Shown piece after piece: positions 12,811 through 24,237 of a stretch of DNA of 64,000 nt. The stretch spans positions 69,789,414 through 69,853,413 of the forward strand of contig CP141126.1 of assembly GCA_035236585.1 (NCBI GenBank). Direction: 5' to 3'. Position 1 is the first letter of the stretch. The number at the start of each line of letters is the position of its first letter. The translations under genes were made by a program, and so were the position numbers. Source of the DNA: Warburgia ugandensis (lineage: Eukaryota > Streptophyta > Magnoliopsida > Canellales > Canellaceae). Below the pieces are notes generated by a model, which worked only from the letters and a program-made list of their open reading frames with translations, did no database searches and was not told the origin of the DNA.

Positions 12811-13910
12811 ATTGTCTATCTTAGATCAACTCAAGGCATGTCTTCACATTTTAGTGTGTATTTTGTCACTAATAGATCCATAGATGAAGTGAATGCTTTC
12901 ATAGATGTTCCACCAATCATGGATACCTCTAAATGGAGACCTCTAGTGGAATCTCTTCCCCCATCCAAATTTATTCATGTACCTTTTGTTGACAAACCAC
13001 CCACTCTAGTTCTAAAACCATTGTCTCATAATTTCAAATACTCTAACATGGATCTAATGATTACTTGTGTCTCATCATTGCTTGATATCTCAATCAAGTA
13101 TAGCAAGGAAAGCTACATAATGTTCTACATAAAAATAAGACAGCTTTAGGGTGGACTATAGCAAACATCAAAGGGATCCCTATTGTGTATATGCTTTGAA
13201 TTCATCTGGAAGAGAATGTTAAAGCATCTAGGGAACCTAGAGAAGGCATAAGCATAACATGAAAGAGGTTGTTAGAGATGAAGTACTTAAACTACTAGAT
13301 GTTGTTGTAGCATACCATATTTCTCATGGCACTTGCTTCATCCCATTCAAGTTGTACCTAAGAAATCCAATTACAGCATTCTGCAATGAGAACAACAAAC
13401 TGATCCTCACCTGCATGACCACTGGGTGGAGAGTCTATATTGATTTCCGTAAACTACACTCGATCACAAGGAACAATCACTTTCCTCTTCCTTTCATTGA
13501 CCAGATGCTAGAAAGGTTAGGCGACCATAAATAATATTGCTTTCTTGATGGTTATTTTAGTTAGGGTTTTTTGCAAAAATGCCATAACATTTTGACATTT
13601 CTACAAAAAAAACATCCAATATATTTTCATTATTACAGGTTTGCTATTAAATTTTGATGAACTTTGCAAATTTTCCATTTTGTTAAATTTTCATCTTGAT
13701 TCTCGTTTTTTTTTTAAAATTCCATCTTTCTCCTTGTCTACTGCCGGTAGTTCCTCGTTTTCAGCACATCCACCTTCACCAGGCCCCGACCCTATCGCAT
13801 GTGTCCCCACCCTGATGGTGTTATATCGGTGCGACACAAACCAAACCCCCAGCGGCAGTGCTACTATACCGCCACCCCCCCTCCCCCCCAAATTGCCAAC
13901 CATCACAACA
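12811..13910 (+). repeat. Array unit 2 (Athila PR-RT piece plus Mutator end)
   Basis: The Athila part covers about 12811-13563 and the Mutator-end part 13564-13910. It is shorter than the other units because its join to the previous C-run lies further into the Athila sequence (at ATTGTCTATC rather than TCATAGCTTG). It probably stems from a separate duplication or a later deletion. Confidence 0.8.
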
Positions 13911-14086
13911 TCATAGCTTGTAAAAAGCTCAATTAAAATTCCACATGCTATAGTTGAAGATGACCAGTACAAGTGGACTAGTTTTATTTCCCTATCAATT
14001 TCATTCTCATAGACAACCAACGTGTATCAGATCCATTCTTGGATGCCCTTTCTTGGCAATTTCCAATGCTATCATCAACTATAGCA
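13911..14086 (+). repeat. Array unit 3, first piece (Athila PR)
   Basis: Starts TCATAGCTTGTAAAAAGCTC and stops at the TAGCA target site (14082-14086) of element A. The unit resumes at 22447 beyond the element. Confidence 0.85.
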
Positions 14087-16843
14087 TGTAATGCCCGAGC
14101 AATTTACACTCTTTTTAGTGAAAATTGAACATTCTATTAGAAATAAATTGAGTTAAATGTTTCACTTTATTTAAAATAGTAAACAAACGAATTTGTGAGC
14201 GAACTTAGTACCATTAGATTCTACTTCAAAAATGGAATCCAACGCCTCAAAAATCACCCAAAATGGAGTTCGTATGAAGAAGTTACAGCCATTTAAAGAT
14301 AGGGGTATTTCTAGAAATTAAACAGAAAAACGACAATATGAAAAAGGACGAAAAACGCAGGGGGCCATTTTGATAAGGGCACCCGCTGTCGTCTTCAACC
14401 TCTAGACCCTCCCAGAAACCTATTTTTCCCTATTTCTCTACAATACACCAGGGGAAAGGGCGGCACCGCCATTGAGGGGCACCGCTTTCTCCCCTCTATA
14501 AAAACCCCATCTCCCCTCTCCAAGAAACCATGTTTTTCGGATTTTTTCCAGTCATTTGAGACTGGGGTTTCCGGCAAAAATCGGAAACCCATCCCTCTGT
14601 GGTTTTCGGCAATGGCCAGGCCCAAGTCAGGCTGGCCACTACCATTTTCCCCATGACCCTCTATTTTTTCGGCATTGCACGACATGGGGTTTTGCTCTTC
14701 ACGATTTCTAGCTACGGAGGGTTTCCAGAACTGGAACAGAGGTCCACCACCGGCAATAAGGCATCCCCAGGCTGCCCAGGTAAGATTTCCTTACCTCCTT
14801 CTCTAGTTCCTCCACCTTTGAGGCTAGATCCATGCCGGATCTGGTCATTTTCCAGCTGGAATTCCTGGCCGAAAAACACCCCAAGACGGATTCTAGCCAG
14901 TTGTGCACGAACACGACGTCCTAGGGATGCCAAGCACCATGTGCACCTGGGACTGGGTCTTGAGACGGCTTCTAGGTGTATGACAGTGTGTACACTGTCC
15001 CAGGTGTGGCCTTCGGGTACGCACGCGACATGGGGCACGGGTCCTGGCTTGACCAGGGTGCACGGGGTGTCCTAGGAGCTAAGACACGCCATGCTACAAG
15101 GTGCGATGATGCGCGTCATAGCACGTCACTTGAGCATGCATATGCGTGTGCCAAACGTAGTCCCTGGCACAGCCTTTGGGCACGCACGCACGTGAGGTGG
15201 TCGCAGTCCAACCAGGATGCATGAGTGTCCTGGGAACTGGGACACGCAGACCCAATGAGACTTTAAAAATTAGGATTAAAGGATAAATTGCAGAGTTTAA
15301 CTATTGGAAAGTAGATCCATATCATAGGATCTAGCCTCGCAATGAATTAGGCATGGACCATTGACCCTAAATAGTAGATTTAGCAGTCTAATGTCTAAAT
15401 AGAATGAAACTAATAAGGACTCCGTGTATCCATTCATACTTAGGAGATTATAAATGAGACCCAGGGACTAGTTGAGCACTAAATAACGTGACTCCAGGAG
15501 ACTTTGAGGTAGGTGCTCTATCGCTACTAGACTTTTTAAAAGAGCCATGATTGTTTTATGCATGTTTTAAGTATAAGTTATATAACTTGTATAGCATGAC
15601 TTAATTCTGCATACATATGATAAATGCTTTATGCATAGATATGTTTTGCAAATAATTGCATATACATTATGCACAGATATGTTTTGCAAACAAATGCATA
15701 TATTGTATGATTTGCGAGCATTGTGTTTTTGAAAGATTGCATGTCCATGAGGGTTACCAAAAGACGCTGGAGTGCCCAAAAGATGCTGGGTAGGCAGTTG
15801 TGAGGGCCAGGCAGTTGTGAGGGACCCAAAGATGACAGGTTTTGAAAAAGGGGTTTTCGCTTGTTTGATCGGATATGATTTGGGCTAATAAGCTCGTGGG
15901 CGCTATGCCGAGAGGTTTGGGTTGGTCTCCAACCTCTACCACTATTAGGTGGATGGGTACCACGCCCAAAAAGGGCATGTCCCTACGTCGACTGCATGTG
16001 GTACAGGGGGCTACCACTGGTGTCACGGCACTGGGTCGATGTGTCATATGCCCCACAGAGGCTTTGACGCTGTGTCTTGAGGTACCTGGGGACCACACAG
16101 CGGCAAGGTCGTGGGCATAGTTGGACCCTATGGTTTGATGATTTACTTGCATTGCATATGGCATGACGTGAGGTTGGTCGAGCATACCATACCAGATATC
16201 CATGAGTTTGATTCAGTTGAGCATATTATGCATATCACTATGTTTATGATATATGATACTTTTGACTTGGATTATGCTATTGTTTAAGTCGTCAGTATTT
16301 CAATTCGACAGTGGTTTTTAATATCAGCATTGAACGTGGTTGTTCGAACATGCACATGTTTTTAAGAGCATATGATTTTAAACATAGCATGCATTGTGAA
16401 ACTAGTAGTGATAGACTCCTACTGAGTATAGTATGTACTCACCCTATCCTTAACATTTTTCAGGATAGTTCCACTTACAAATAGAAGATGCCTCAGGAGA
16501 TATTAGTGCTACGAGCAAGTGAATAAACAAAGGAGACAACTATACATGTGAGTAAACTCTCTACCCTTTGGACATGTATTTGTATTTATTTACAGTTGGG
16601 CTGTGTCTTTGTGGCTTGGATAGACCTGGGGAAAAACATTTATGATTTCTAAAGTTTTTCAAAAACTACTTTGATTGTTGTAAAAGCAAATGACACTCCA
16701 GGTTTTCAAAATGAGTTTAAAACTAAAGATTTTTCGCTGCATTGCATGGTTTTTATAAAATGGTTTTCAAAAAAGGGATGCATCCCGCCTTAGGAAATTA
16801 GATATTGCATTTACAAATGCATGAGAAAACCCGGGTCGTCACA
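14087..16843 (+). repeat. Element A 5' LTR
   Basis: Starts TGTAATGCCCGAGCAATTT and ends GGGTCGTCACA. The GC-rich first half (about 14350-15250) gives way to an AT-rich second half. Open frames such as 14599-15075 and 15754-16203 have no domain and are not conserved as proteins in the other LTR, so I do not call genes. Confidence 0.92.
14497..14504 (+). promoter_or_regulatory. TATA box of element A 5' LTR
   Basis: TATAAAAA about 410 bp from the LTR start, followed by a C/T-rich leader (CCCCATCTCCCCTCTCC). Position and context match the TATA boxes of the family-B LTRs. Confidence 0.55.
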
Positions 16844-16845
16844 GT

Positions 16846-16857
16846 TGGTATCAGAGC
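16846..16857 (+). other. Element A primer binding site
   Basis: TGGTATCAGAGC two bases after the 5' LTR, complementary to the 3' end of plant initiator methionine tRNA. This fixes the LTR end and the orientation. Confidence 0.9.
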
Positions 16858-19670
16858 CTAGGTTTTATCCTTTCACAGCCAGTCCAGCATGTCCAAGGGT
16901 TGTGGAGAATAGAAAAAAATCAAGAATAAGTAGTATAAATAGGAGTAGTAGAGATGACTACTTCTATTTGAGGATTACAATATTAATGCATAAGGCAGTT
17001 CACCATAAATAAAGAGGTGAAACACAGCTTGGTCTAACAAATAATTAGGCAAAGGATAGTGTAACGCTTATCCAAAATCTAGTCTAAGACGACTTAAGGA
17101 TTAAGTATTGTTGTGTGGTGCAAATATAAAAAGTCATATATGGATCATATTATGAGAATGATGAATGAGGATGTTAGTGAACTTGTTAGTAGATAGTCTG
17201 ACCTGTAATAGATTAACCTCACTAAAGATGAGAACATTGAAAAACCTAGATGGCTATCTTACCATCATAAAGAATATCAGAATATGAGCACACTATCACA
17301 AGGGATGTGATATGAGTGTGATAAGGGATGTAAAAGACAGACTTTGAGAAGATCTTGATGATAATCTAAGAGGGATGAGAATGCAAGATAATATTAGGAA
17401 ATGGCTGTGACTCGAACTAGGTCACAAAGGTATGGATCTTGAAGGACATAGCTCAATTTTGGATACTATTCAAGAGAGTAAAGTGCTATTGAATAATAAT
17501 TACCTAAGAATTATGGAGCAAATCAAAAGAGGTATACAAGTGGAGATTATGTGACGAGAAATTTTCAAAGAAGAATGGCGACCAACTAGAAGTTAAACTT
17601 CTACAAATGGTTTGATATCAATTAGATTCTTATCAGATCCATTAGCTTATGGGGAACACCAATGGATATAATCCATAAAAAGGAAAATTTGGTGATATCT
17701 CACCTTGCCAATAAAATATATTGAAAAAGGAATTAAGCCAAGACAGTGACTTGTCCATTTAGCAAGTAGGGTACCTTTAGAGTACTGTTGACTAAATAAA
17801 GGTATCCCACCCTAATTAAATACTCAAAGGGATATTATAAGTATTTGAACATGAGTTTTACCTAAAAGAAGTTACTTGTTAGACTAAGTCATTTGAGGGT
17901 ATGAGGTCAGTTGATTAGGCCACATCATGAAGGAGCTACGAGTACGATGAGAACAGTTGCAACTGAGATAGGAGCAAAAATAAGAAGTGATCTAAACCAA
18001 TGGGAAACATTTTTCAAACCTTAATGGCTACCATGACAAGGTAAAAAAAATTACTTTGAGTCTAAGAAATACTGCTGACTTGGATTGAAAAGGAAGGCAA
18101 ATAAGTATTAATCACTTTAGAATCCCTTGAGCTTATGACATAGATATATCTAGAAAGAGATCAATAGGTAATCAAATAAAGTCTTTCTATGTCTAAGAAA
18201 ATGTTTATGCTTACCTGAGCATTGTTAAACTTGTTGAGTTAACAACTTCAGTACAATTTGATATAATCGCTATTGAAGGAGAATTATTGCTATTATAAGC
18301 TAAGTATGAGAAGGCACTTGAAAGATAAAATTAGGAGGCACTTGAAAAATAAAAATTTGAGGGATTGAGAAAATCACTACTTATGAGGATACCTCTTGAC
18401 AATACAGACTGCATGATTAACAATAAAGCCTTGATAAAAGATTGCACAATATATTGACATAGGGGATGGAAGGAGAAAAAGTGAGATGGCTAGCACACTA
18501 TAAGGTGAAGATTTAATGTTACGTTGCCTTTAGACAAATAGTTAGTTGTTATGAGCATATACCAAGTACGAAAAATCAATTGAAGGAATTTTCTAAGGAC
18601 TAACCCTACCAGATTGATTATAGAACTTTTGGACTGAAAGGTTATGAAGAAAACCATTAAGTGAAGAGAGGACAACGAGGATGATGACAAAGGATTCAAC
18701 CATGACCTAGTAAGGGTACTCGGTTATAAGAAACTTTTTGCTTTGCATAAATGGGAACATTATTGAAAATCCTAATGGCAAATTTATGTGAATACTAAGA
18801 TAGGCCTCTAAATGAGAACATTTGACCCATGATGATGAATCGACCATTAACATTTGACATGAGTTTGGATAAAATCTTCACGGAGAAAGGTGATTAATGA
18901 ATGTAATAATTTTGAAACTGGATATGGAGTTAGGACATTTTACTTTCAGTATATGATAAGGTCCTCAATGGAAGATGCTACTAATTGGCTTTCATGATCT
19001 TATTTTGAATGTAACCTTGGTCAAGGAAATCAAGTCACATATGGAAAACGCCAAACAGTTGAAATACGAAGTTAATCAAGGGTTTGGCTGTAGAGCACAT
19101 GATACCATGTCAGTTATTGAAGTATCTTGGGGATAAATATAAAAGATAAGAAGCAAAGTTAGACACAATAGAAAGAAGGTAATTTTTGGACTCTTACTAA
19201 TGACATATAACCAACCATTAGAAGGAGATATGAATGATGAAGAGATCACTAGATGAAAGATAAGAAGAAAAAGGGATCATTCCATGATATTCAAAAAGGA
19301 CTATGGGAAATAAGATAATATGATCTCAAAGAAGTATGGAGTAATTTATACATGAATAAAGAAGCATGACCCTATGAGGAGACTATCTTATATATAATGA
19401 GAAAGGTATAAGCATCTAAGGATTTCAAGATAGATGAATTTTAGCTAGAAACCGGTGTTGTTAAACTGGCATGTATGAGAGTATGCAACAGCGTACACAG
19501 TGAAAGCGGCCCTTATAGGTCAGGCCTTGTAGAAGGAACAATAAAAATGGTAAATTGAGGTTGAGCCTAAATTTGATTCCTAAGGGGGAATGCATTCACC
19601 AAAAAGTTATCTAAGAGGCAAAATACCTTGAAGATGATAATTTATGGAATTTCCAGGACGAAATTCTTTT
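16858..19670 (+). other. Element A interior, non-coding
   Basis: About 2.8 kb of A- and G-rich sequence with no frame over about 70 codons and no gag, protease, RT or integrase motif. It is recognisably related along much of its length to the interior of element B (26883-30290), for example the shared phrase GATGACTACTTCTATTTGA. The two families therefore share one non-autonomous ancestor or exchanged interiors. Confidence 0.75.
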
Positions 19671-19677
19671 AAGGGGG
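19671..19677 (+). other. Element A polypurine tract
   Basis: AAGGGGG just before the 3' LTR, preceded by the plant gypsy signature GACGAAATTCTTTT. It would prime plus-strand DNA synthesis. Confidence 0.8.
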
Positions 19678-19683
19678 TAATAA

Positions 19684-22446
19684 TATAATGCCCGAGCAAT
19701 TTACACCATTTTTAACGAAAATTGAACATTCTATAGGAAATAAACTGAGTTAAATGTTTCACTTTATTTAAAATATTAGACAAAGGAATTTATGAGGTAA
19801 CTTAGTACCATTAGATTCTACTCGAAAAATGGAATCCAACGCCTCAAAAATCACCCAAAACGGAGTTCGTATGAAGAAGTTATAGCCATTTAAAGATAGG
19901 GGTATTTCTGAAAATTAAATAGAAAAACGAAAAAACGAAAAAGGACGAAAAACGTAGGGGGCCATTTTGATAACGGCACCCCCTGTGGCTTCAACCTCTA
20001 GACCCTCCTAGAAACGCGTTTTTCCCAATTTCTCTAGAATACACCAAGGGAAAGGGTGGCACCGCCATTAAGGGGCACCGCCTTCTCCCCTCTGTAAAAC
20101 CCCATCTCCCCTCTCCAAAAAACCACGTTTTTTGGCGGTTTTCCAATCATTTGAGACTGGGGTTTCCGGCAAAAACCGAAAACCTGTCCCTCTACGTTTT
20201 TCAGCAACGGCCAGGCCCATGTCAGGCTGGCCACTGCCATTTTCCCCATGACCCTCTTTTTTTCCGACATTGCATGACATGGGCTTTTGCTCTTCATGAT
20301 TTCCAACTACGGAGGGTTTCCAGAACCGGAACCGAGGTCCACCACCAGCAATAAGGCGTCCCCAGGCTACCCAGGTAAGGCGTCCTTACCTCCTTCTCCA
20401 GTTCCTCCACCTTTGAGGCTAGATCCATGCCGGGACTGGCCGTTTTCTAGCTGAAATTCCTGGTCAGAAAACACCCTAGGACCGGTTCTAGCCGGTTGTG
20501 CACGAACACGACATCCCAGGGATGCCGAGCACCACGTGCACCTGGGACTGGGTCCCTGGGATGGGTTCCAGGTGTACGACAGTGTGTCCACTGTCCCAGG
20601 TGTGGCCTTCGGGTACACATGCGACATGGGGCACTGGTCCTGGCTCGACCAGGGTGCACGGGGTGCCCTGAGAGTTGAGACACGCCATGCTACAAGGTGT
20701 GTCCGTGCGATGATGCGCGTCATAGCACGTCACTTGAGCATGCATATGCATGTGCAAAATGCAGTCCCTAGCACGGACTTTGAGCACGCATGCACGTGAG
20801 GTGGTCGCGGTCCAACCAGGATGCACGAGTGTCCTGGGAACTGGGACACGCAGACCCAATGAGACTTTAAAAATTAGGATTAAAGGATAAATTGCAAAGT
20901 TTAACTATTCGAAAGTAGATCCATCTCATAGGATCTAGCCTGGCAATGAATTAGGCAAGGACCATTGACCCTAAACAGCAGATTTAGCGGTCTAATGTCT
21001 AAATAGAATGAAACTAATAAGGACTCCGTGTATCCATTCATATCCAGGAGATTATAAATGAGACCCAGGGATAGGTTGAGTACTAAAGAACACGACTCCA
21101 GGAGACTTTGAGGTAGGTGCTCTATCGCTACTAGACTTTTTAAAAGAGCCATGATTGTTTTATGCATGTTTTAAGTATAAGTCATATAACTTGTTTAGCA
21201 TGACTTAATTCAGCATACATATGATAAATGCTTTATGCATAGATATGTTTTGCAAATAATTGCATATACATTATGCATAGATATGTTTTGCAAACAAATG
21301 CATATATTGCATGATTTGTGAGCATTGAGTTTTTGAAAGATTGCAAGTCCATGAGGGTTACCAAAAGACGCTGGAGTGCCCAAAAGATGCTGGGTAGGCA
21401 GTTGTGAGGGCCAGGCAGTTGTGAGGGACCCAAAGATGACAGGTTTTGAAAAAGGGGTTTTCGCTTGTTTGATCGGATATGATTTGGGTTGATAAGCTTG
21501 TGGGCGCTATGCCGAGAGGTTTGGGTTAGCCTTCAGCCTCTACCACTATTAGGTGGATGGGTACCACACCCAAAAAGGGCATGTCCCTGCGTCAACTGCA
21601 TGTGGTACAGGGGGCTACCACTGGTGTCATGGAATTGGGTCGATGTGTCATATGCCCCGTGGAGGCTATGACTCTGTGTCTTGATGTACCCAGGGACCAC
21701 ACAGCGGCGAGGTCGTGGGCATAGTTGGACCCTATGGTTTGATGATTTACTTGCATTGCATATGGCATGACATGAGGTTGGTCGACCATACCATACCAGA
21801 TATCCATGAGTTGGATTCAGTTGAGCATATTATGCATATCATTATGTTTATGATATATGATACTTTCGACTTGGATTATGCTATTGTTTAAGTCGTCAGT
21901 ATTTCAATTCGACAATGGTTTTTAATATCGGCATTGAACGTGGTTGTTCGAACATGCACATGTTTTTAGGAGCATATGATTTTAAACATAACATACATTG
22001 CAAAACTAGTAGTGATAGACTCCTACTGAGTATAGTATATACTCACCCTATCCTTAACATTTTTTAGGATAGTTCCACTTACAAATAGAAGACGCCTCAG
22101 GAGATATTAGTGCTACGAGCAAGTGAATAAACAAAGGAGACAACTATACATGTGAGTAAACTCTCTACCCTTTGGACATGTATTTGTATTTATTTATAGT
22201 TGGGCTGTGTCTTTGTATTTGGATAGACACAGGGAAAAACATTTATGATTTCTAAAGTTTTTCAAAAACTACTTTGATTGTTGTGAAAGCAAATGACACT
22301 CGGGATTTTCAAAATGAGTTTAAAGCTAAAGATTTTTCGCTGCATTGCATGGTTTTTATAAAATGGTTTTCAAAAAAGGGATGCATCCAGCCTTAGGAAA
22401 TTAGATATTGCATTTACAAATGCATGAGAAAACCCTGGTCGTCACA
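19684..22446 (+). repeat. Element A 3' LTR
   Basis: A 2.76-kb partner of the 5' LTR, ending GTCGTCACA and followed by the TAGCA target copy. Its last 474 bp (from 21973) recur at 31674-32146 with the same flank, marking the start of the 9.7-kb duplicated segment. Confidence 0.92.
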
Positions 22447-23290
22447 TAGCAATAGTCTGATGAAAATTTCTTTTAGCAACATTAATGTTAAACAAAGTGT
22501 ATTTAATGTCGATTATCAGCATCAAGACTTTAATGACTCCTTAATCAACATGATTAATGACCTAATTCTAGAATCTTTTCCGCCATTGTCTATCTTAGAT
22601 CAACTCAAGGCATGTTTTCACATTTTAGTCCATATTTTGACATAGATAGATTCACAAATGAAGTGAATGCTTCATAGATGTTGCACCAATCAAGGACACC
22701 TCTAAATGGAGACCTCTAGTGGAATCTCTTCCCCTGTCCAAATTTATTCATGTACGTTCTGTTGACAACCCACCCACTCTGGTTCTAAAACCATTGTCTC
22801 ATAATATCAAATACTCTAACATGGATCAAATGACTACTTGTGTCTCATCATTTCTTGATATCTCAATCATGTATAGGAAGGAAACCTACATAATTTCTAC
22901 ATGAAAATAAGATAGCTTTAGCCTGGACTATAGCAGACATCAAAGGGATGCCTATTGTGTATATGCATAAAATTCATCTCAAAGAGAATGTTAAAGCATA
23001 TAGTATACCATATTTTTTATAGCACTTGGTTCATCCCAATTCAAGTTGTATCCAAGAAATTGAATTACAATGTTCTGTAATGAAGAAAGATCACTTGGTC
23101 CATCACAAAGAAAGATCACTTTCCTCTTCCTTTCATTGACTAGATGCTAGAAAGGTTAGGCGGCCATAAATATTATTACTTTCTTGATGGTTATTTTAGG
23201 TATTTTTTTTTTATAAAAATGCCATAACATTTTGGCATTTTTACAAAACAAAATCCAATATATTTTATTTTTTACAAGTTTGCCATTAAA
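22447..23290 (+). repeat. Array unit 3, continuation (duplication copy 1)
   Basis: Athila PR-RT sequence resumes directly after element A and reaches the Mutator-like end at about 23201. That end is cut at 23290 by the LINE2 copy (left target site 23276-23290). Confidence 0.85.
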
Positions 23291-24237
23291 ACTCCGCCAA
23301 TGCTGGTCCCAAGCCAAGATAGAAAAGGAGGAGGGTCTTGCGTCAGGTGCCAGTCGGCAAGGGGAAAGTTGAAGATGATTCTATTATTTCTTTCTTACAA
23401 ATGAATATGCATTTGTATATTAGTTTGTGTGGAAGAAATTAGAATCATCTATAGCTTCTTAAAAGATGGCAACCCTTATGTCAGGTAGCCAGCTAGCAAG
23501 GGGGAAGTTGAAGATGATTCTATGATTTCTTTCTTACAAATAAATATGCATTTGTATATTAGTTTGTGAGGAAGAAATGAAAATCATCCTCAGCTTCATA
23601 AAATATGGCCACCCTTGTGTCAGGTAGCCAGCCGGCAAGGGTGAAGCTGAAGATGATTTTAATGAAAATCATCTTCAGCTTTTTAAAAACTAAGGCAACC
23701 CCAACATGACATGAATCGAAAACTAAAATTTACTCAAGCTAGGGCGTTCCCCATAAGCAACGTGCTGCATCGGATCCCGGATGAGGTGAAAAATAAGCAA
23801 GGGTTGCTAGGGAGTTCTCTTAGAAGTGATGAGCTACATCGGATCCCAGGTGTTGTGAAAAGTAGACATGGGTTCATACCATGGAGGTCGAGAAAGGCGA
23901 TAATAAATAGGGTATCTCCAAAGCATAAGATTCGCATCGCTACATGGAATATAGGGACACTGACAGGTAAGAGTTTGGAGTTAGTAGACAGGATGAAACG
24001 TAGGAGAGTCAACATCGCTTGTATCCAAGAAACCAAGTGGAAAGGGGTTAAAGCTAGAGAAATAGATGGGTATAAATTATGGTACGTAGGAAAGGAAAAT
24101 AATAGAAATGACGTAGGAATAATAGTGGATAAGGAATTAAAGGATAAAGTTGTGGATATTAAAAGAATCAATGATAGAATTATAATAATAAAAATGATTC
24201 CAAGAGAGCAGATTATAAATATTATAAGTGCATATGC
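23291..24237 (+). mobile_element. LINE2 5' part, duplicate copy
   Basis: 5' UTR and the first 527 bp of the endonuclease frame of the RTE LINE, stopped by the family-B LTR inserted at TATGC (24233-24237). It differs from 32992-33938 at only a handful of sites. The rest of this LINE does not follow on this side because the duplication joint lies within the B element. Confidence 0.92.
23711..24237 (+). pseudogene. RTE endonuclease N-terminal part (copy 1), cut by LTR
   Basis: Starts ATG (MNRKLKF...) after the hairpin-bearing 5' UTR. APE endonuclease blocks are IATWNIGTL (catalytic Asn, near residue 79), IQETKWKG (catalytic Glu), VGIIVDKELKDKVVDIKR and IINIISAYA. About 175 residues are LINE-derived. 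The frame happens to stay open for another 140 codons into the LTR, ending at 24658, but those residues are LTR sequence. The catalytic Asp and His blocks are missing, so this copy cannot act. Confidence 0.88.

Larger units (their letters stand above)
14087..22446 (+). mobile_element. Element A: two-LTR gypsy-type element without coding capacity
   Basis: An 8.36-kb element with 2.76-kb LTRs, flanked by a perfect TAGCA duplication (14082-14086, 22447-22451). Primer site and polypurine tract are in place, so the structural outline is whole. The 2.84-kb interior shows no gag or pol domain, so it is a non-autonomous (LARD-like) element. The tail GACGAAATTCTTTTAAGG before the polypurine tract matches the end of many plant chromovirus (Tekay/Del-like) elements. 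By eye the two LTRs differ by roughly 5-7 percent, suggesting an insertion a few million years old. It lies inside array unit 3. Confidence 0.92.

Noticed and set aside
14599-15075. A 158-codon open frame that might be a small gene
   Set aside because: It lies within the element A 5' LTR, has no domain, and the equivalent stretch of the 3' LTR does not keep the frame. The GC-rich DNA makes long chance frames likely.
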